A DNA stretch of 64,000 nucleotides from Adhaeribacter_A terreus (GCF_042657365.1 NZ_JBHSKT010000004.1:62001-126000), one strand, 5' to 3'. Positions 17,654-26,469 are shown, counted from the first letter of the stretch. Program-made: numbers and translations. Notes: generated by a model from the letters alone, not told the origin.

Positions 17654-17729
17654 TGGAGCGAAAGACGGGGTTCGAACCCGCGACCTCGACCTTGGCAAGG
17701 TCGCGCTCTACCAACTGAGCTACTTTCGC
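17654..17729 (-). tRNA. tRNA-Gly(GCC), copy with encoded CCA
   Basis: On the minus strand it starts GCGAAAGTAGCTCAGTTGG. The anticodon loop is TTGCCAA (anticodon GCC), and the T arm is GGGTTCGAACCCC. The 3' end is TCCA. Identical in body to the copy at 17776-17848. Confidence 0.93.
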
Positions 17730-17775
17730 ATTTAGTTAACCTATTCGGTTATTATCTTTAAAGAACGTTTTTTTG

Positions 17776-17848
17776 AGCGAAAGACGGGGTTCGAACCCGC
17801 GACCTCGACCTTGGCAAGGTCGCGCTCTACCAACTGAGCTACTTTCGC
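17776..17848 (-). tRNA. tRNA-Gly(GCC), copy without encoded CCA
   Basis: Same 72-base body as the neighbouring copy, but the 3' flank reads TCAAA rather than TCCA, so CCA must be added by nucleotidyltransferase. First in the operon, directly after the promoter. Confidence 0.92.
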
Positions 17849-17880
17849 GTTTCAATCAACCTTAGCGGCGAATTGTGATA

Positions 17881-17912
17881 CAAAGGTAATACAATTTATT
17901 TAAACTTGTCAA
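17881..17912 (-). promoter_or_regulatory. Promoter of the tRNA operon
   Basis: On the minus strand TTGACA (17912-17907) is followed after 18 bases by TACCTTTG (17888-17881), a full Bacteroidota promoter (TTG / TAnnTTTG), 32 bases before the first tRNA. Confidence 0.85.
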
Positions 17913-18002
17913 GTATGTTTCTAAAAAATCTTTTCCAAAAACCATTAAATCCTGATTTTCAGGCATAATTTTTTATTCCTCACAAATTTGCCTGGTGCTG
18001 CC

Positions 18003-18031
18003 AGTTTTTCAGGGCAAAAGCATAGCGTTTT
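18003..18031 (+). repeat. R1 repeat unit
   Basis: AGTTTTTCAGGGC then AAAAGCATAGCGTTTT. Between the tRNA promoter and the mutS terminator. Confidence 0.75.
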
Positions 18032-18041
18032 AAATTTATAA

Positions 18042-18076
18042 AAAAACCTGTGAGGTTTCAGAAACTTCACAGGTTT
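18042..18076 (-). terminator. mutS terminator
   Basis: AAACCTGTGA and TCACAGGTTT stem, with the 3' side on the minus strand running into a T run. Confidence 0.75.
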
Positions 18077-18081
18077 ACTTC

Positions 18082-18112
18082 GGACTTTTCAGACCTAAAA
18101 CCCTACCGTTTT
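18082..18112 (+). repeat. R1 repeat unit at mutS end
   Basis: GGACTTTTCAGACC then TAAAACCCTACCGTTTT. The mutS TAA stop (18111-18113) is formed by the unit's edge. Confidence 0.75.
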
Positions 18113-20741
18113 ACGCCACTGGTTGCTTTTTGCTTTTCAGAATCAGTTGCAGTTCGTTCAGTTTCAGCAAGGCTTCTACCGGCGTTAAACCGTTCACATC
18201 TATCTGCTGCAATTGTTCCCGGATGCGTTCCAAAGCTGGATCGGCGGGTTCGAACATACTAAGTTGGATATTAGCCTTGGGAACAGATTGCAGTTTTTCA
18301 TTTTCGTCCGGATGCGCAACTTTTTCTTGCTCCAGGTGGTGCATAATTTCGTTGGCGCGCAACACTACGCTGTTCGGCATGCCCGCCATTTGTGCCACGT
18401 GAATACCGAAACTATGCGCACTACCGCCTTCTACTAACTTCCGCATAAACAGAATTTTACCGCCGGCTTCGCGCACGCTTACGTTGAAATTTTTCACGCG
18501 CGGCAGATCTTCGGCAAGCTGGTTTAGTTCGTGGTAGTGGGTAGCAAAAAGCGTTTTGCCCTTCGCTTTCGGGTTGTTGTGTAAGTGCTCTACAATTGCC
18601 CAGGCAATGGAAATACCATCGTATGTGCTCGTGCCACGACCAATTTCATCCATCAAAACCAAGCTTCTGTCAGAAAGATTATTCAGGATGCTGGCCGTTT
18701 CGGTCATTTCTACCATGAACGTACTTTCGCCTTTGCTCAGGTTATCGGAAGCGCCTACGCGGGTGAAAATTTTATCGATAATGCCCACTTCAGCCGCTTC
18801 GGCGGGCACGAAAGAACCGATCTGCGCCATAAGTACGATCAAGGCCGTTTGACGGAGCAAGGCACTTTTACCCGCCATGTTCGGACCAGTAATAATAATG
18901 ATCTGCTGCTCTTCGGTATCCAGGAAAATATCGTTCGGAATATAGCTTTCACCGGGCGGCAATTGCTTTTCAATAACCGGATGGCGCCCTTTTTTAATGT
19001 TCAGCACTTTGCTGTCATTCACTTCCGGCTTTACGTACTGCTGCTTAATTGCCGTTTGCGCGAAAGAACTTAAGCAATCTATAACTGCCAATGCTTTAGC
19101 GTTTTGCTGAATCTGCATCACATAATCCTGTGCCGTAAGCACAATTTCGTTGTAAAGCTGAAATTCGATGGCAAAGATCCGGTCTTCGGCGTTCAGGATC
19201 TTTTCTTCGTAGGTTTTCAGCTCCTCGGTTATGTAGCGCTCGGCATTTACCAAGGTCTGTTTCCGGATCCATTCCTGCGGCACTTTATCTTTGTGCGCGT
19301 TACTAACTTCTAAATAGTACCCAAAAACCTTGTTGTAGGCAATTTTAAGCGAAGTAATACCGGTATTTTTTACTTCGCGCTGCTGCAACTGAAGCAAATA
19401 ATCTTTCCCGGAAAACGCAATGGCGCGCAATTCATCGAGCTCGGCGTGAATGCCGTTCTGGATCATGTTGCCTTGGTTGGTGAGCATCGGCGCTTCGGGT
19501 TTCAGTTTGGTTTTTATTTCCTCCCGAATTTCTTCGCACTCAATCAATTGTCCGCCGAGTTTGCTTAAAGCCGGAATTTCGCTGCCTACTAGGGCTTCTT
19601 TTATCGGCAGTAACGCTTCCAGTGCACGCGCCAATTGCAGCATTTCCCGGGGATTGATACGCTTTACCGCAACCTTGGAAATAAGACGTTCGAGGTCGTT
19701 GATCTGTTTCAGGTTCTGCACAATTTCCTGCAACAGATCCGGATTTTGCGTCAAAGCTTCCACCGTATCTAACCGTCTTCTGATCTGGGCACTTTCTTTC
19801 AAAGGCAAAACCACCCATTTTTTCAGCAGCCTCGCTCCCATTGGGGTTACGGTCTGGTCTAAAACCTGGATAAACGGCACGCCTTCGGTATGTTGGGGCT
19901 GAATGAGTTCTAAATTGCGCACTGTGAAACGATCGAGCCAGACGTATTTATCTTCTTCCAGGCGCGAAATGGTGGCAATGTGGCGAACTTCGGAATGTTT
20001 GGTTTCGGCCAAATAATGCAATACCGCACCGGCTGCAATAATGCCTTCCTTCAGGTTTTCGATACCAAAACCTTTAAGCGAAGTGGTGCCGAAATGGCGC
20101 GTTAAGGTTTCGTAAGTATAATCGTAGCTGAAAACCCATTCATCTAAAGCGTACGAACAATAATCGTTGCTGAAGTTTTCGATGAAATCGGCTTTGGCGT
20201 GCTTGCAATACAGAATTTCGGCGGGGGAAAAGCTGGAAATAAGTTTGCCGATGTAGTTCAGGTCGCCCTGCGCCGTAATGAATTCGCCGGTGGAAATATC
20301 GAGAAAAGAGATACCGTTTTCCTGCTTTCCGAAGTGGATGGCGGCTAAATAATTGTTGCTGCGGCGCTCTAAAACCTGATCGTTGAAGGAAACGCCGGGC
20401 GTTACGAGTTCGGTAATACCGCGTTTTACAATGCCTTTTACACCTTTCGGATCTTCGAGCTGGTCGCAGATGGCTACGCGTTCGCCGGCACGTACTAGCT
20501 TGGGCAAATAGTTATCCAGAGAATGGTGCGGAAAGCCCGCTAATGCCGTTTCAGAAGCCGAGCCGGCCCCGCGTTTGGTGAGTACAATGTCTAATATCTT
20601 GCTGGCTTTAACCGCGTCTTCACCGAAGGTTTCGTAGAAATCGCCTACGCGGAACAAGAGCAACGCGCCCGGATGCTGGGCTTTGATGGCGTTGTATTGT
20701 TTCATTAAGGGCGTTACGGGGGCTTCGGCGGCAACTTTCAT
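18111..20741 (-). CDS. mutS: DNA mismatch repair protein MutS
   Basis: 876 residues, full length for MutS1. The N-terminal mismatch-binding domain carries the Phe-x-Glu motif in RVGDFYETFGEDA (Phe and Glu contact the mispaired base). Connector, lever and clamp domains follow. The C-terminal ABC ATPase has Walker A GPNMAGKS (around 617) and the signature and Walker B region NLSDRSLVLMDEIGRGTSTYDG, and a short C-terminal tail follows. It recognises mismatches and recruits MutL after replication. It is monocistronic, with a terminator at 18042-18076. The stop codon is supplied by an R1 unit. Confidence 0.97.
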   Translation of the reverse strand: MKVAAEAPVTPLMKQYNAIKAQHPGALLLFRVGDFYETFGEDAVKASKILDIVLTKRGAGSASETALAGFPHHSLDNYLPKLVRAGERVAICDQLEDPKGVKGIVKRGITELVTPGVSFNDQVLERRSNNYLAAIHFGKQENGISFLDISTGEFITAQGDLNYIGKLISSFSPAEILYCKHAKADFIENFSNDYCSYALDEWVFSYDYTYETLTRHFGTTSLKGFGIENLKEGIIAAGAVLHYLAETKHSEVRHIATISRLEEDKYVWLDRFTVRNLELIQPQHTEGVPFIQVLDQTVTPMGARLLKKWVVLPLKESAQIRRRLDTVEALTQNPDLLQEIVQNLKQINDLERLISKVAVKRINPREMLQLARALEALLPIKEALVGSEIPALSKLGGQLIECEEIREEIKTKLKPEAPMLTNQGNMIQNGIHAELDELRAIAFSGKDYLLQLQQREVKNTGITSLKIAYNKVFGYYLEVSNAHKDKVPQEWIRKQTLVNAERYITEELKTYEEKILNAEDRIFAIEFQLYNEIVLTAQDYVMQIQQNAKALAVIDCLSSFAQTAIKQQYVKPEVNDSKVLNIKKGRHPVIEKQLPPGESYIPNDIFLDTEEQQIIIITGPNMAGKSALLRQTALIVLMAQIGSFVPAEAAEVGIIDKIFTRVGASDNLSKGESTFMVEMTETASILNNLSDRSLVLMDEIGRGTSTYDGISIAWAIVEHLHNNPKAKGKTLFATHYHELNQLAEDLPRVKNFNVSVREAGGKILFMRKLVEGGSAHSFGIHVAQMAGMPNSVVLRANEIMHHLEQEKVAHPDENEKLQSVPKANIQLSMFEPADPALERIREQLQQIDVNGLTPVEALLKLNELQLILKSKKQPVA

Positions 20742-20788
20742 ACTAATAATCTATTTCTTTAGGAAAGACACAAAGTTTTGCGTCTCTA

Positions 20789-20818
20789 CAGTTTCTTTGG
20801 CAAAAATGATAGCGTTTT
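20789..20818 (+). repeat. R1 repeat unit
   Basis: CAGTTTCTTTGGC then AAAAATGATAGCGTTTT. Upstream of mutS. Confidence 0.65.
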
Positions 20819-20885
20819 CAGAAACGGAGATGCAAGATACGGGCATTTCAGGTAATTTTAAGGCGGGAAAGGGAATTTCTGTAAA

Positions 20886-20946
20886 GAAGGCGGATTGCAA
20901 ATCCGCAGCTCGGTGCTTCCGGATTACAAATCCGGAAGAGCGGAAT
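20886..20946. repeat. REP-like pair of palindromes
   Basis: GCGGATTGCAAATCCGC and CTTCCGGATTACAAATCCGG lie back to back, each a hairpin built on GGATT..AATCC. Similar REP-like units are widespread in Bacteroidota intergenic DNA. Confidence 0.65.
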
Positions 20947-20965
20947 AATTTTAAAGTATTAAAGC

Positions 20966-21190
20966 GGATATCCCGATCAGTCCCCCTTTGGAGGGGGTTG
21001 GGGGAGTATTTTTACGTTATCTTATGATTTCGACGCGAGGAGAAACGAAGTTCGGCATAGCCAAATCTCTTGAGGAAGGTAGTTGAGCTAGCTTGAAAGT
21101 TACTACTAACTTTTGGAGATCCCTCCTGACGTCGGGATGACGCAATAATATGGCCCTACCCCCTCCAAAGGGGGACTTTTCGGGAATACG
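20966..21190. repeat. R3 nested palindromic element, copy 2
   Basis: Outer arm CCCCCTTTGGAGGGGG at 20978-20999 is inverted at 21148-21176. Inner arms carry CGACGCGAGGAG and CTCCTGACGTCGGG. The right end continues into TTTTCGGGAATACG, matching the left end of copy 1. The right arm reaches to about 35 bases before the methyltransferase start and artificially extends its open frame upstream. Confidence 0.72.
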
Positions 21191-21224
21191 TAAAAACAAT
21201 CAACCATTAGCAATAAATAATAAA

Positions 21225-21770
21225 ATGACTGAAGAACCTGGGCACAAACTTTCGATGGATGAATTGAACCGCGATTCGGTGGAGGAATTTAAGCAAAAGC
21301 AGAAAACGCCGATCGTGCTGGTGCTGGATAATGTGCGGAGTTTGAATAACGTGGGTTCGGCTTTCAGGACCGGCGATGCTTTTGCGGTTGAGAAAATTTA
21401 TCTGTGCGGCATCACCGGTACGCCACCGAATAAGGAAATAAATAAAACGGCTTTAGGTGCAACTGATTCCGTGGATTGGGACCATGCAGCGGAAACGCCG
21501 CATTTGCTGGAAAAATTGAAAGCCGAAGGGTTTAAAATTCTGGCGGTAGAACAGGTTTCTAACAGCATTTCTTTAAAAGCGTTTCAGCCGGAAAAAGGGC
21601 AGAAATATGCGCTGGTGTTCGGGAACGAAGTTTTTGGCGTGGAAGAAAATGCGCTGGCTCTGGCGGATACAGTTTTGGAAATCCCACAGTTTGGCACCAA
21701 GCATTCGCTGAATATTTCGGTGGCGCTGGGAATTGTGGTTTGGGATCTGGTAAGTAAAATGATTGATTGA
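21225..21770 (+). CDS. SpoU/TrmH-family RNA 2'-O-methyltransferase
   Basis: 181 residues from Met at 21225, chosen because the upstream frame lies in the R3 element. Motif 1 is LDNVRSLNNVGSAFRTGDAF (SAM-dependent 2'-O-ribose methyltransferase, catalytic Arg). Motif 2 is YALVFGNEVFGVEENAL and motif 3 is IPQFGTKHSLNISVALGIV. These form the trefoil-knot SPOUT fold. It methylates ribose in tRNA or rRNA, but the target nucleotide cannot be given from sequence. It is divergent from mutS. Confidence 0.88.
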   Translation: MTEEPGHKLSMDELNRDSVEEFKQKQKTPIVLVLDNVRSLNNVGSAFRTGDAFAVEKIYLCGITGTPPNKEINKTALGATDSVDWDHAAETPHLLEKLKAEGFKILAVEQVSNSISLKAFQPEKGQKYALVFGNEVFGVEENALALADTVLEIPQFGTKHSLNISVALGIVVWDLVSKMID

Positions 21771-21929
21771 CGTTTTTGGATTTACGTTTTATAGGTTGAC
21801 TTCACGAGACAAAATTCCAGCGTTTTATAAAGTTGTAATAACCAAAGCCTTTTAGTTGTAGTGCTTCGGTCTGTGCGCCACACACCGAGGTTAAGCCACA
21901 GAATGAGGTTAAGGAAATGCAGATAATTC

Positions 21930-21959
21930 GACTTTCAGAATAAAAAAGGATAGCGTTTT
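21930..21959 (+). repeat. R1 repeat unit
   Basis: GACTTTCAGAATAA then AAAAGGATAGCGTTTT. A weaker look-alike sits at 21799-21827. Confidence 0.65.
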
Positions 21960-22009
21960 AAACCTGCACAAAACAAATTTCGTTGCTGCCTGCATTAGCT
22001 AGTGGAGCA

Positions 22010-22049
22010 AAGAAAGCCCGATACAGATTGCTGCATCGGGCTTTCTTTT
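22010..22049 (-). terminator. Terminator of the TerC gene
   Basis: AAAGAAAGCCCGATAC and its complement GCATCGGGCTTTCTTTT form a long stem with T runs on both strands. Confidence 0.85.
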
Positions 22050-22065
22050 ATTCTAAAGGTCAGTT

Positions 22066-22830
22066 TTAATCCAGGTCGATAGAATCGCGGAGTTCTACTG
22101 GTTTGGTTTTCTTGCGCAGACGCATGTTCAGGAGTTCTACGGCCAGCGAGAAAGCCATTGCAAAGTAAACGTACCCCTTCGGCACATGCTGGTGCAGCGC
22201 TTCTAAAACCAGCATGAAACCGATCATGATCAGGAACGAAAGCGCCAGCATTTTAATGGTTGGGTGATCGTTTACAAAATTGGAAATGGCTTTAGAAAAG
22301 GCCAGCATCACGCCCATGGAAAGAATTACCGCAATAATCATAATGGTTACGTGCTCTACCAGTCCTACGGCGGTTAAAATAGAATCGAACGAGAAAACGA
22401 TATCGATGAGTACGATCTGGAAAATCACTTTCCCCAGGCTCTGTGCTACTTTTTTCACGTTGTGTTCTTCCTCTTCGCCTTCCAGCTTACCATGAATTTC
22501 GGTGGTACTTTTAGCAATCAGGAACAAACCGCCGGCAAACAAGATCAGGTCGCGGCCGGTTACGCCAAAGTCATTTTCTATAAACGGCAGATCGAGCGTG
22601 AACAGCGGATCTTTCATAGCCACGATGTGCGATATAAAAAGCAACAGAATTACCCGGAAAACCAAGGCGCACATTAACCCGATGGTTCGGGCTTTGCCTT
22701 GCTGCTCAACCGGCAACTTCCCGGCTACTATGGAAATGAAAATAATATTGTCAATACCCAGCACAATCTCCATGAGCGTAAGCGTGAGCAAACTGATCCA
22801 GGTGGCTGGTTCGGCAAAAATTTCGAACAT
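22066..22830 (-). CDS. TerC-family integral membrane protein
   Basis: 254 residues with about seven transmembrane helices. The family signature is LTLMEIVLGIDNIIFISIVAGKL at the N-terminus, repeated in the second half as IVLIDIVFSFDSILTAVGL; the acidic residues in these helices are the likely metal-binding sites. TerC proteins are implicated in metal (manganese) efflux during exoenzyme metalation and in tellurite resistance. No other ter genes are nearby, so a metal-homeostasis role is more likely than a tellurite operon. It is a single gene with its own terminator. Confidence 0.9.
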   Translation of the reverse strand: MFEIFAEPATWISLLTLTLMEIVLGIDNIIFISIVAGKLPVEQQGKARTIGLMCALVFRVILLLFISHIVAMKDPLFTLDLPFIENDFGVTGRDLILFAGGLFLIAKSTTEIHGKLEGEEEEHNVKKVAQSLGKVIFQIVLIDIVFSFDSILTAVGLVEHVTIMIIAVILSMGVMLAFSKAISNFVNDHPTIKMLALSFLIMIGFMLVLEALHQHVPKGYVYFAMAFSLAVELLNMRLRKKTKPVELRDSIDLD

Positions 22831-22987
22831 GTTTGTTTAATGATTAATTTCTAATGAATAATAATAAATTGGAAAATAAGGCAGGCTGCATTACAGCTCC
22901 CAGGTTACAAAGTTTCGGGTGCAACCCGGTTCTGAATTGGCTTACATCGGCGTAATCAATTAAACATAATTCATTAATCATTAAACA

Positions 22988-23479
22988 TTAAGACTTCATA
23001 TTCACAAACTGCAAAGGCTGGCCGATGTCGGCTTTGCGAAGGGCACCGATAGCTTCCTGCAGATCGTCAATTTTTTTGCCGGTTACGCGAATCTGGTCGT
23101 CCATGATGGCGGGCTGAACTTTCAGTTTCTGATCTTTAATGATCTTTACTATTTTCTTCGAAACTTCTTTATCGAGGCCGGCGCGTACTTTAATTTCTTT
23201 CTTGATCATCGGCCCGGAAGCATATTCTTCGTTCGTAAAATCGAGCGCGGTAGCATCTATATTCTGCTTCACGAATTTGCTGATGATAATATCTTCAATC
23301 TGGCCGAGGCGCATGGTATTTTCGGTAGTAACCAGAATAATGTTGGTCTTTTTGTCGAAATCGATGCTGCCTTTGGTGTCGCGGAAATCGTAGCGGTTCT
23401 GAATTTCACGGTTTACCGTGTTCAGGGCGTTATCTAAAGTTTGCGGATCTACTTTGCTTACAATGTCGAAGGAAGGCAT
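22988..23479 (-). CDS. yajQ: YajQ-family (DUF520) nucleotide-binding protein
   Basis: 163 residues, standard length. It starts MPSFDIVSKVDPQTLDNALN and has the conserved NRYDFRDTKGSIDFD and the C-terminal IRVTGKKIDDLQEAIGALR. The two ferredoxin-like halves match YajQ, a small cytosolic protein. Some homologues bind cyclic di-GMP and act in regulation; others bind tRNA or GTP, so the ligand here is open. It is monocistronic between the TerC gene and a divergent GNAT gene. Confidence 0.95.
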   Translation of the reverse strand: MPSFDIVSKVDPQTLDNALNTVNREIQNRYDFRDTKGSIDFDKKTNIILVTTENTMRLGQIEDIIISKFVKQNIDATALDFTNEEYASGPMIKKEIKVRAGLDKEVSKKIVKIIKDQKLKVQPAIMDDQIRVTGKKIDDLQEAIGALRKADIGQPLQFVNMKS

Positions 23480-23554
23480 AGTTAAAAAGTTTAGGCTGAC
23501 AGAAAAACTTACACGTATATGAAGCGGTAAAGTTAGTATTTTAGGCTAACAATT

Positions 23555-23584
23555 CAGTTTTTCGCCCCAAAACCCTACCGTTTT
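23555..23584 (+). repeat. R1 repeat unit directly before a start codon
   Basis: CAGTTTTTCGCCCC then AAAACCCTACCGTTTT. It ends 2 bases before the GNAT ATG at 23587, replacing any Shine-Dalgarno-like purine stretch. Confidence 0.78.
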
Positions 23585-23586
23585 CC

Positions 23587-24018
23587 ATGAGAATAATTGA
23601 GCCGGCCACCGAAGCAGATTTTGAACAGTATTACCAGTTGCGTTACGATGTTTTGCGGGCACCCTGGCAGCAACCACCCGGCACCGAACGCGCTTCAGAT
23701 GATGACCGGGCCATTCACGCCATGCTGCTGGACCCTGAAAACCGCGCGGCCGGCGTTTGCCGTTTGCATTTCGAAAACGAAGAAGAAGGTCAGTTACGAT
23801 TTATGGCTATCCGGGAAGATCTTCAAAACCAGGGCTTAGGAAAATATCTGCTGCATTACCTGGAAGATAAAGCCCGCGATGCCGGTTGTAAATACATAAC
23901 GCTGCAAGCCCGCGAACTAGCCGTAAATTTTTATAAACGCTACGGGTACAAAGTGGTAAAAAAAACACATTTGCTTTTCGGTAGTATTCAACATTACCAG
24001 ATGGAAAAATACCTGTAA
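23587..24018 (+). CDS. Small GNAT-family acetyltransferase
   Basis: 143 residues, a single-domain GNAT. FEQYYQLRYDVLRAPW at the N-terminus and AIREDLQNQGLGKYLLHYLEDKA (the acetyl-CoA loop, Q-x-x-G-x-G) place it in the PaiA/ElaA-like group. FYKRYGYKVV is the family's C-terminal strand. The substrate is unknown. Its start lies 2 bases after an R1 unit, so no normal ribosome-binding site is visible, which is common in Bacteroidota. The lipocalin gene follows after 49 bases, again across an R1 unit. Confidence 0.88.
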   Translation: MRIIEPATEADFEQYYQLRYDVLRAPWQQPPGTERASDDDRAIHAMLLDPENRAAGVCRLHFENEEEGQLRFMAIREDLQNQGLGKYLLHYLEDKARDAGCKYITLQARELAVNFYKRYGYKVVKKTHLLFGSIQHYQMEKYL

Positions 24019-24037
24019 GGGCTTCCCGCTTTGCATT

Positions 24038-24067
24038 AAAAACGCTATGCTTTTAGCCCCAAAAACT
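24038..24067 (-). repeat. R1 repeat unit abutting a start codon
   Basis: AAAACGCTATGCTTTTAG then CCCCAAAAACT, inverted orientation. The lipocalin ATG begins at the very next base. Confidence 0.75.
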
Positions 24068-24610
24068 ATGAGAAAACAAACGAAAATACTTTTAGGCATC
24101 GCAGCGTTGGCTGGTGGATTATCTTTTATGGCTTTCCGGCCGCAAAACGAACCGCTGAAAACGGTGGCTTATGTAGATCTGCAAAAATATATGGGCACCT
24201 GGTACGAGATTTCGGCTTTCCCGCAGCGCTTTCAGAAAGGCTGCCATTGCACCAAAGCCGAATATAAAATGCACCCAGAAGGCTACGTGGAAGTAAAGAA
24301 CAGCTGCCGGAAAAATAGCGCAACCGGAGAATTAGAGGTAGCAATGGGAAAAGCGTTTGTGAAAGACGAAAGAACAAACGCTAAACTGAAAGTGCAATTC
24401 TTCTGGCCTTTTAAAGGCGATTACTGGATCATAGACCTGGCCCCCGATTACAGCTACGCAGTCGTTGGCGCACCTAACCGAGAATATCTCTGGATCCTGA
24501 GCCGGCAAAAGCAAATGGACCAGGCGCTTTATAATAAAATAGTGGCCGGCATTAAAGAAAAAGGCTTCGATGTTTCCAGGCTGGTTTTATCGGATCAAAG
24601 CTGTAACTGA
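24068..24610 (+). CDS. Lipocalin (Blc-like), secreted
   Basis: 180 residues from Met at 24068 (MRKQTKILLGIAALAGG). The Met at 24047 lies inside the R1 unit. A signal segment spans about residues 6-22. The lipocalin signature is YMGTWYEISAFPQRFQKGC (G-x-W), followed by the barrel strands DYWIIDLAPDYSYAVVGAPN and the closing WILSRQKQMD, matching bacterial Blc. Blc-type lipocalins bind lysophospholipids or fatty acids in the envelope. No lipobox is apparent, unlike E. coli Blc. Confidence 0.88.
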   Translation: MRKQTKILLGIAALAGGLSFMAFRPQNEPLKTVAYVDLQKYMGTWYEISAFPQRFQKGCHCTKAEYKMHPEGYVEVKNSCRKNSATGELEVAMGKAFVKDERTNAKLKVQFFWPFKGDYWIIDLAPDYSYAVVGAPNREYLWILSRQKQMDQALYNKIVAGIKEKGFDVSRLVLSDQSCN

Positions 24611-24615
24611 GTTTT

Positions 24616-25203
24616 TCACCGGATCGAATCTATTGTTTCCGGCGGGGCATTTTCCAGAATTATATTGCGATTGGGTTCCCGATCCCGGAAATCGATCACG
24701 AACGAAGCAATGCCTAAAATAAAGGCTAATACGTAAGGATATAGCAAATTCCGGTTCAGGAATCGAAGCTGGTTATGGTGCAGTTTCTCGTGCCGGGAAC
24801 GGTATTTGCCCAGAAAAAAAGCCGTGATCAGGAAAATAGGCAGCGCAATAAAATACATGATCTGCCAGCCCAACCAACCCTGATACCGGAATAAAATAGC
24901 CAGGAAACCCAAGCCCAAAGCCAAACTTCCGAAAGCACCCAGCAAGGCTAGTTTTACGTGGCTTACAATAAAAAAGAAAGATAACCCGATCTGCACCAGG
25001 AAAATAAGCGTGAGGATAATAATGGAAAAAATGAACACATAACTTCCGCCGTTTATCTGCAGAAATTTCATGATCACGCCTCCTACGGCCATGGCCAGCG
25101 CCACATACAAGATGGTGGTAAACGTATTAATAAAGCTGGAAATACGATAATTAATATCTTCCAGGCCGGTAATCGGGGGTTCAGGTCGTAGGTATGGTTT
25201 CAT
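24616..25203 (-). CDS. Hypothetical multi-pass membrane protein
   Basis: 195 residues. Hydrophobic stretches at about 28-47, 55-76, 83-106, 113-131 and 152-170 indicate five membrane helices. A basic cytosolic loop (GKYRSRHEKLHHNQLRF) follows helix 4. No known family is recognised. Its start overlaps the SDR stop by 4 bases, so the two genes are translationally coupled. Confidence 0.7.
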   Translation of the reverse strand: MKPYLRPEPPITGLEDINYRISSFINTFTTILYVALAMAVGGVIMKFLQINGGSYVFIFSIIILTLIFLVQIGLSFFFIVSHVKLALLGAFGSLALGLGFLAILFRYQGWLGWQIMYFIALPIFLITAFFLGKYRSRHEKLHHNQLRFLNRNLLYPYVLAFILGIASFVIDFRDREPNRNIILENAPPETIDSIR

Positions 25204-25979
25204 CTTTTTTCCTGCATGTAGCGCACTATTCTGGTTACCAAATCTCGTGGTGCAAAGCGGCTGCTCAGCGCCAATGCTTTATTCTTTATTCCGGGAATCA
25301 CTACTGTTTTTCCGGCCATCAGGCCTTCGTAACCGGCTTCGGCAACTTCCTGAGGCGAAGCAATATTTCCCGCAAAAAGATCGGAGCCGCCTAAATTAGC
25401 CTGCTGCTCAAAACCGGTTTCTGTTGGTCCGGGGCACAAGGCCGTTACGGTTACGCGCCGCGCCTTCAGTTCGTTGGCAATAGCTTCCGAAAACGACAGT
25501 ACAAATGCTTTGGTTGCATAATAAACCGCCATTAAAGGCCCCGGCTGAAAAGCTGCCGTAGAAGCGACGTTCAGTATTTTTCCTTCCGTATTTTTTGGCA
25601 GCTGATCGAGGAAAAGCTTACTTAAATACACCACAACCGTCATATTCAATTGCATCATATCGAGCTGGCGCTGCAAACTAATTTCTTCAAAATAGCCATA
25701 TTCTCCAAAACCAGCATTATTCACCAGAATCTGCACCGGAATATTTTTAGTTTTCAGGGTTTCGAAGAGTTGCTGTGGAGCTGATGGTTGTACCAGATCG
25801 GTGGGCAAAACTGTATTTGTCGTGTGAAATTGCGTTGAAAATTCCTTGGCAAGCTGCTGCAGTTTATCCTCATTACGGGCTACCAACACCAGATCGAAAC
25901 CGTTTCTGGCAAAGATGCGGGCTAATTCTTCACCAATACCGCCAGAAGCGCCGGTTATTAAAACAGTAGCTTTTTTCAT
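25200..25979 (-). CDS. Short-chain dehydrogenase/reductase
   Basis: 259 residues, classical SDR. The cofactor motif TGASGGIGEELA (9-20) is followed by NNAGFG, catalytic Ser in NVASTAAFQPG, and Tyr/Lys in YYATKAF, then CPGPTETGF. These residues support NAD(P)-dependent oxidation or reduction of a hydroxyl or carbonyl. Closest to the DltE/YqjQ-like group; the substrate is unknown. It forms an overlapping pair with the membrane-protein gene downstream. Confidence 0.9.
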   Translation of the reverse strand: MKKATVLITGASGGIGEELARIFARNGFDLVLVARNEDKLQQLAKEFSTQFHTTNTVLPTDLVQPSAPQQLFETLKTKNIPVQILVNNAGFGEYGYFEEISLQRQLDMMQLNMTVVVYLSKLFLDQLPKNTEGKILNVASTAAFQPGPLMAVYYATKAFVLSFSEAIANELKARRVTVTALCPGPTETGFEQQANLGGSDLFAGNIASPQEVAEAGYEGLMAGKTVVIPGIKNKALALSSRFAPRDLVTRIVRYMQEKR

Positions 25980-26056
25980 GCAAAAGAATAGCTCTTAAGA
26001 TAACAAATAAATATAGTTTTTATGCTATACGTTAAATGAAGCTGAAAGATATACAC

Positions 26057-26086
26057 GAGTTTTTGCGTTGAAAAACATAGCGTTTT
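26057..26086 (+). repeat. R1 repeat unit
   Basis: GAGTTTTTGCGTTG then AAAAACATAGCGTTTT, upstream of the SDR gene and next to the R2 element. Confidence 0.65.
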
Positions 26087-26469
26087 GAATCAGGATTTTC
26101 AGGATTAAAGGATTTTCAGGACAATTGTCTGAACTGGGATTTATTAGATTTAGGGATTGAAAAGATTTCAAAAGCCCCACCTAAATCCCTCCCTAAAAAC
26201 ATGGAAGGACTTTACCTCACGCATTTCGCCAGCGCAGCGTAGCTTGAAAATCACGTTATCTGAGAAAGCTAAACTAAAAAGAAGCTGATTACGAAGGTGA
26301 GTGATCCCAGTTTCTGCGTGCGCGGCCTCCGCACTTTCCGGTTTCGTCAGAAAAGCCGCGTGCGGCTAGGAAAGGGTGAGACGCGAACGCAGAAACGAAG
26401 CCACCCGGCTTGAGGGAGAAAATTGTCGATGAAAGCAAGAAGCTAGATGTTTAGCAGAAAAGGTGTTTC

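Noticed and set aside
17495..17761. Plus-strand frames of 62-88 codons over the tRNA cluster
   Set aside because: These are translations of the complement of tRNA genes, a common artefact.
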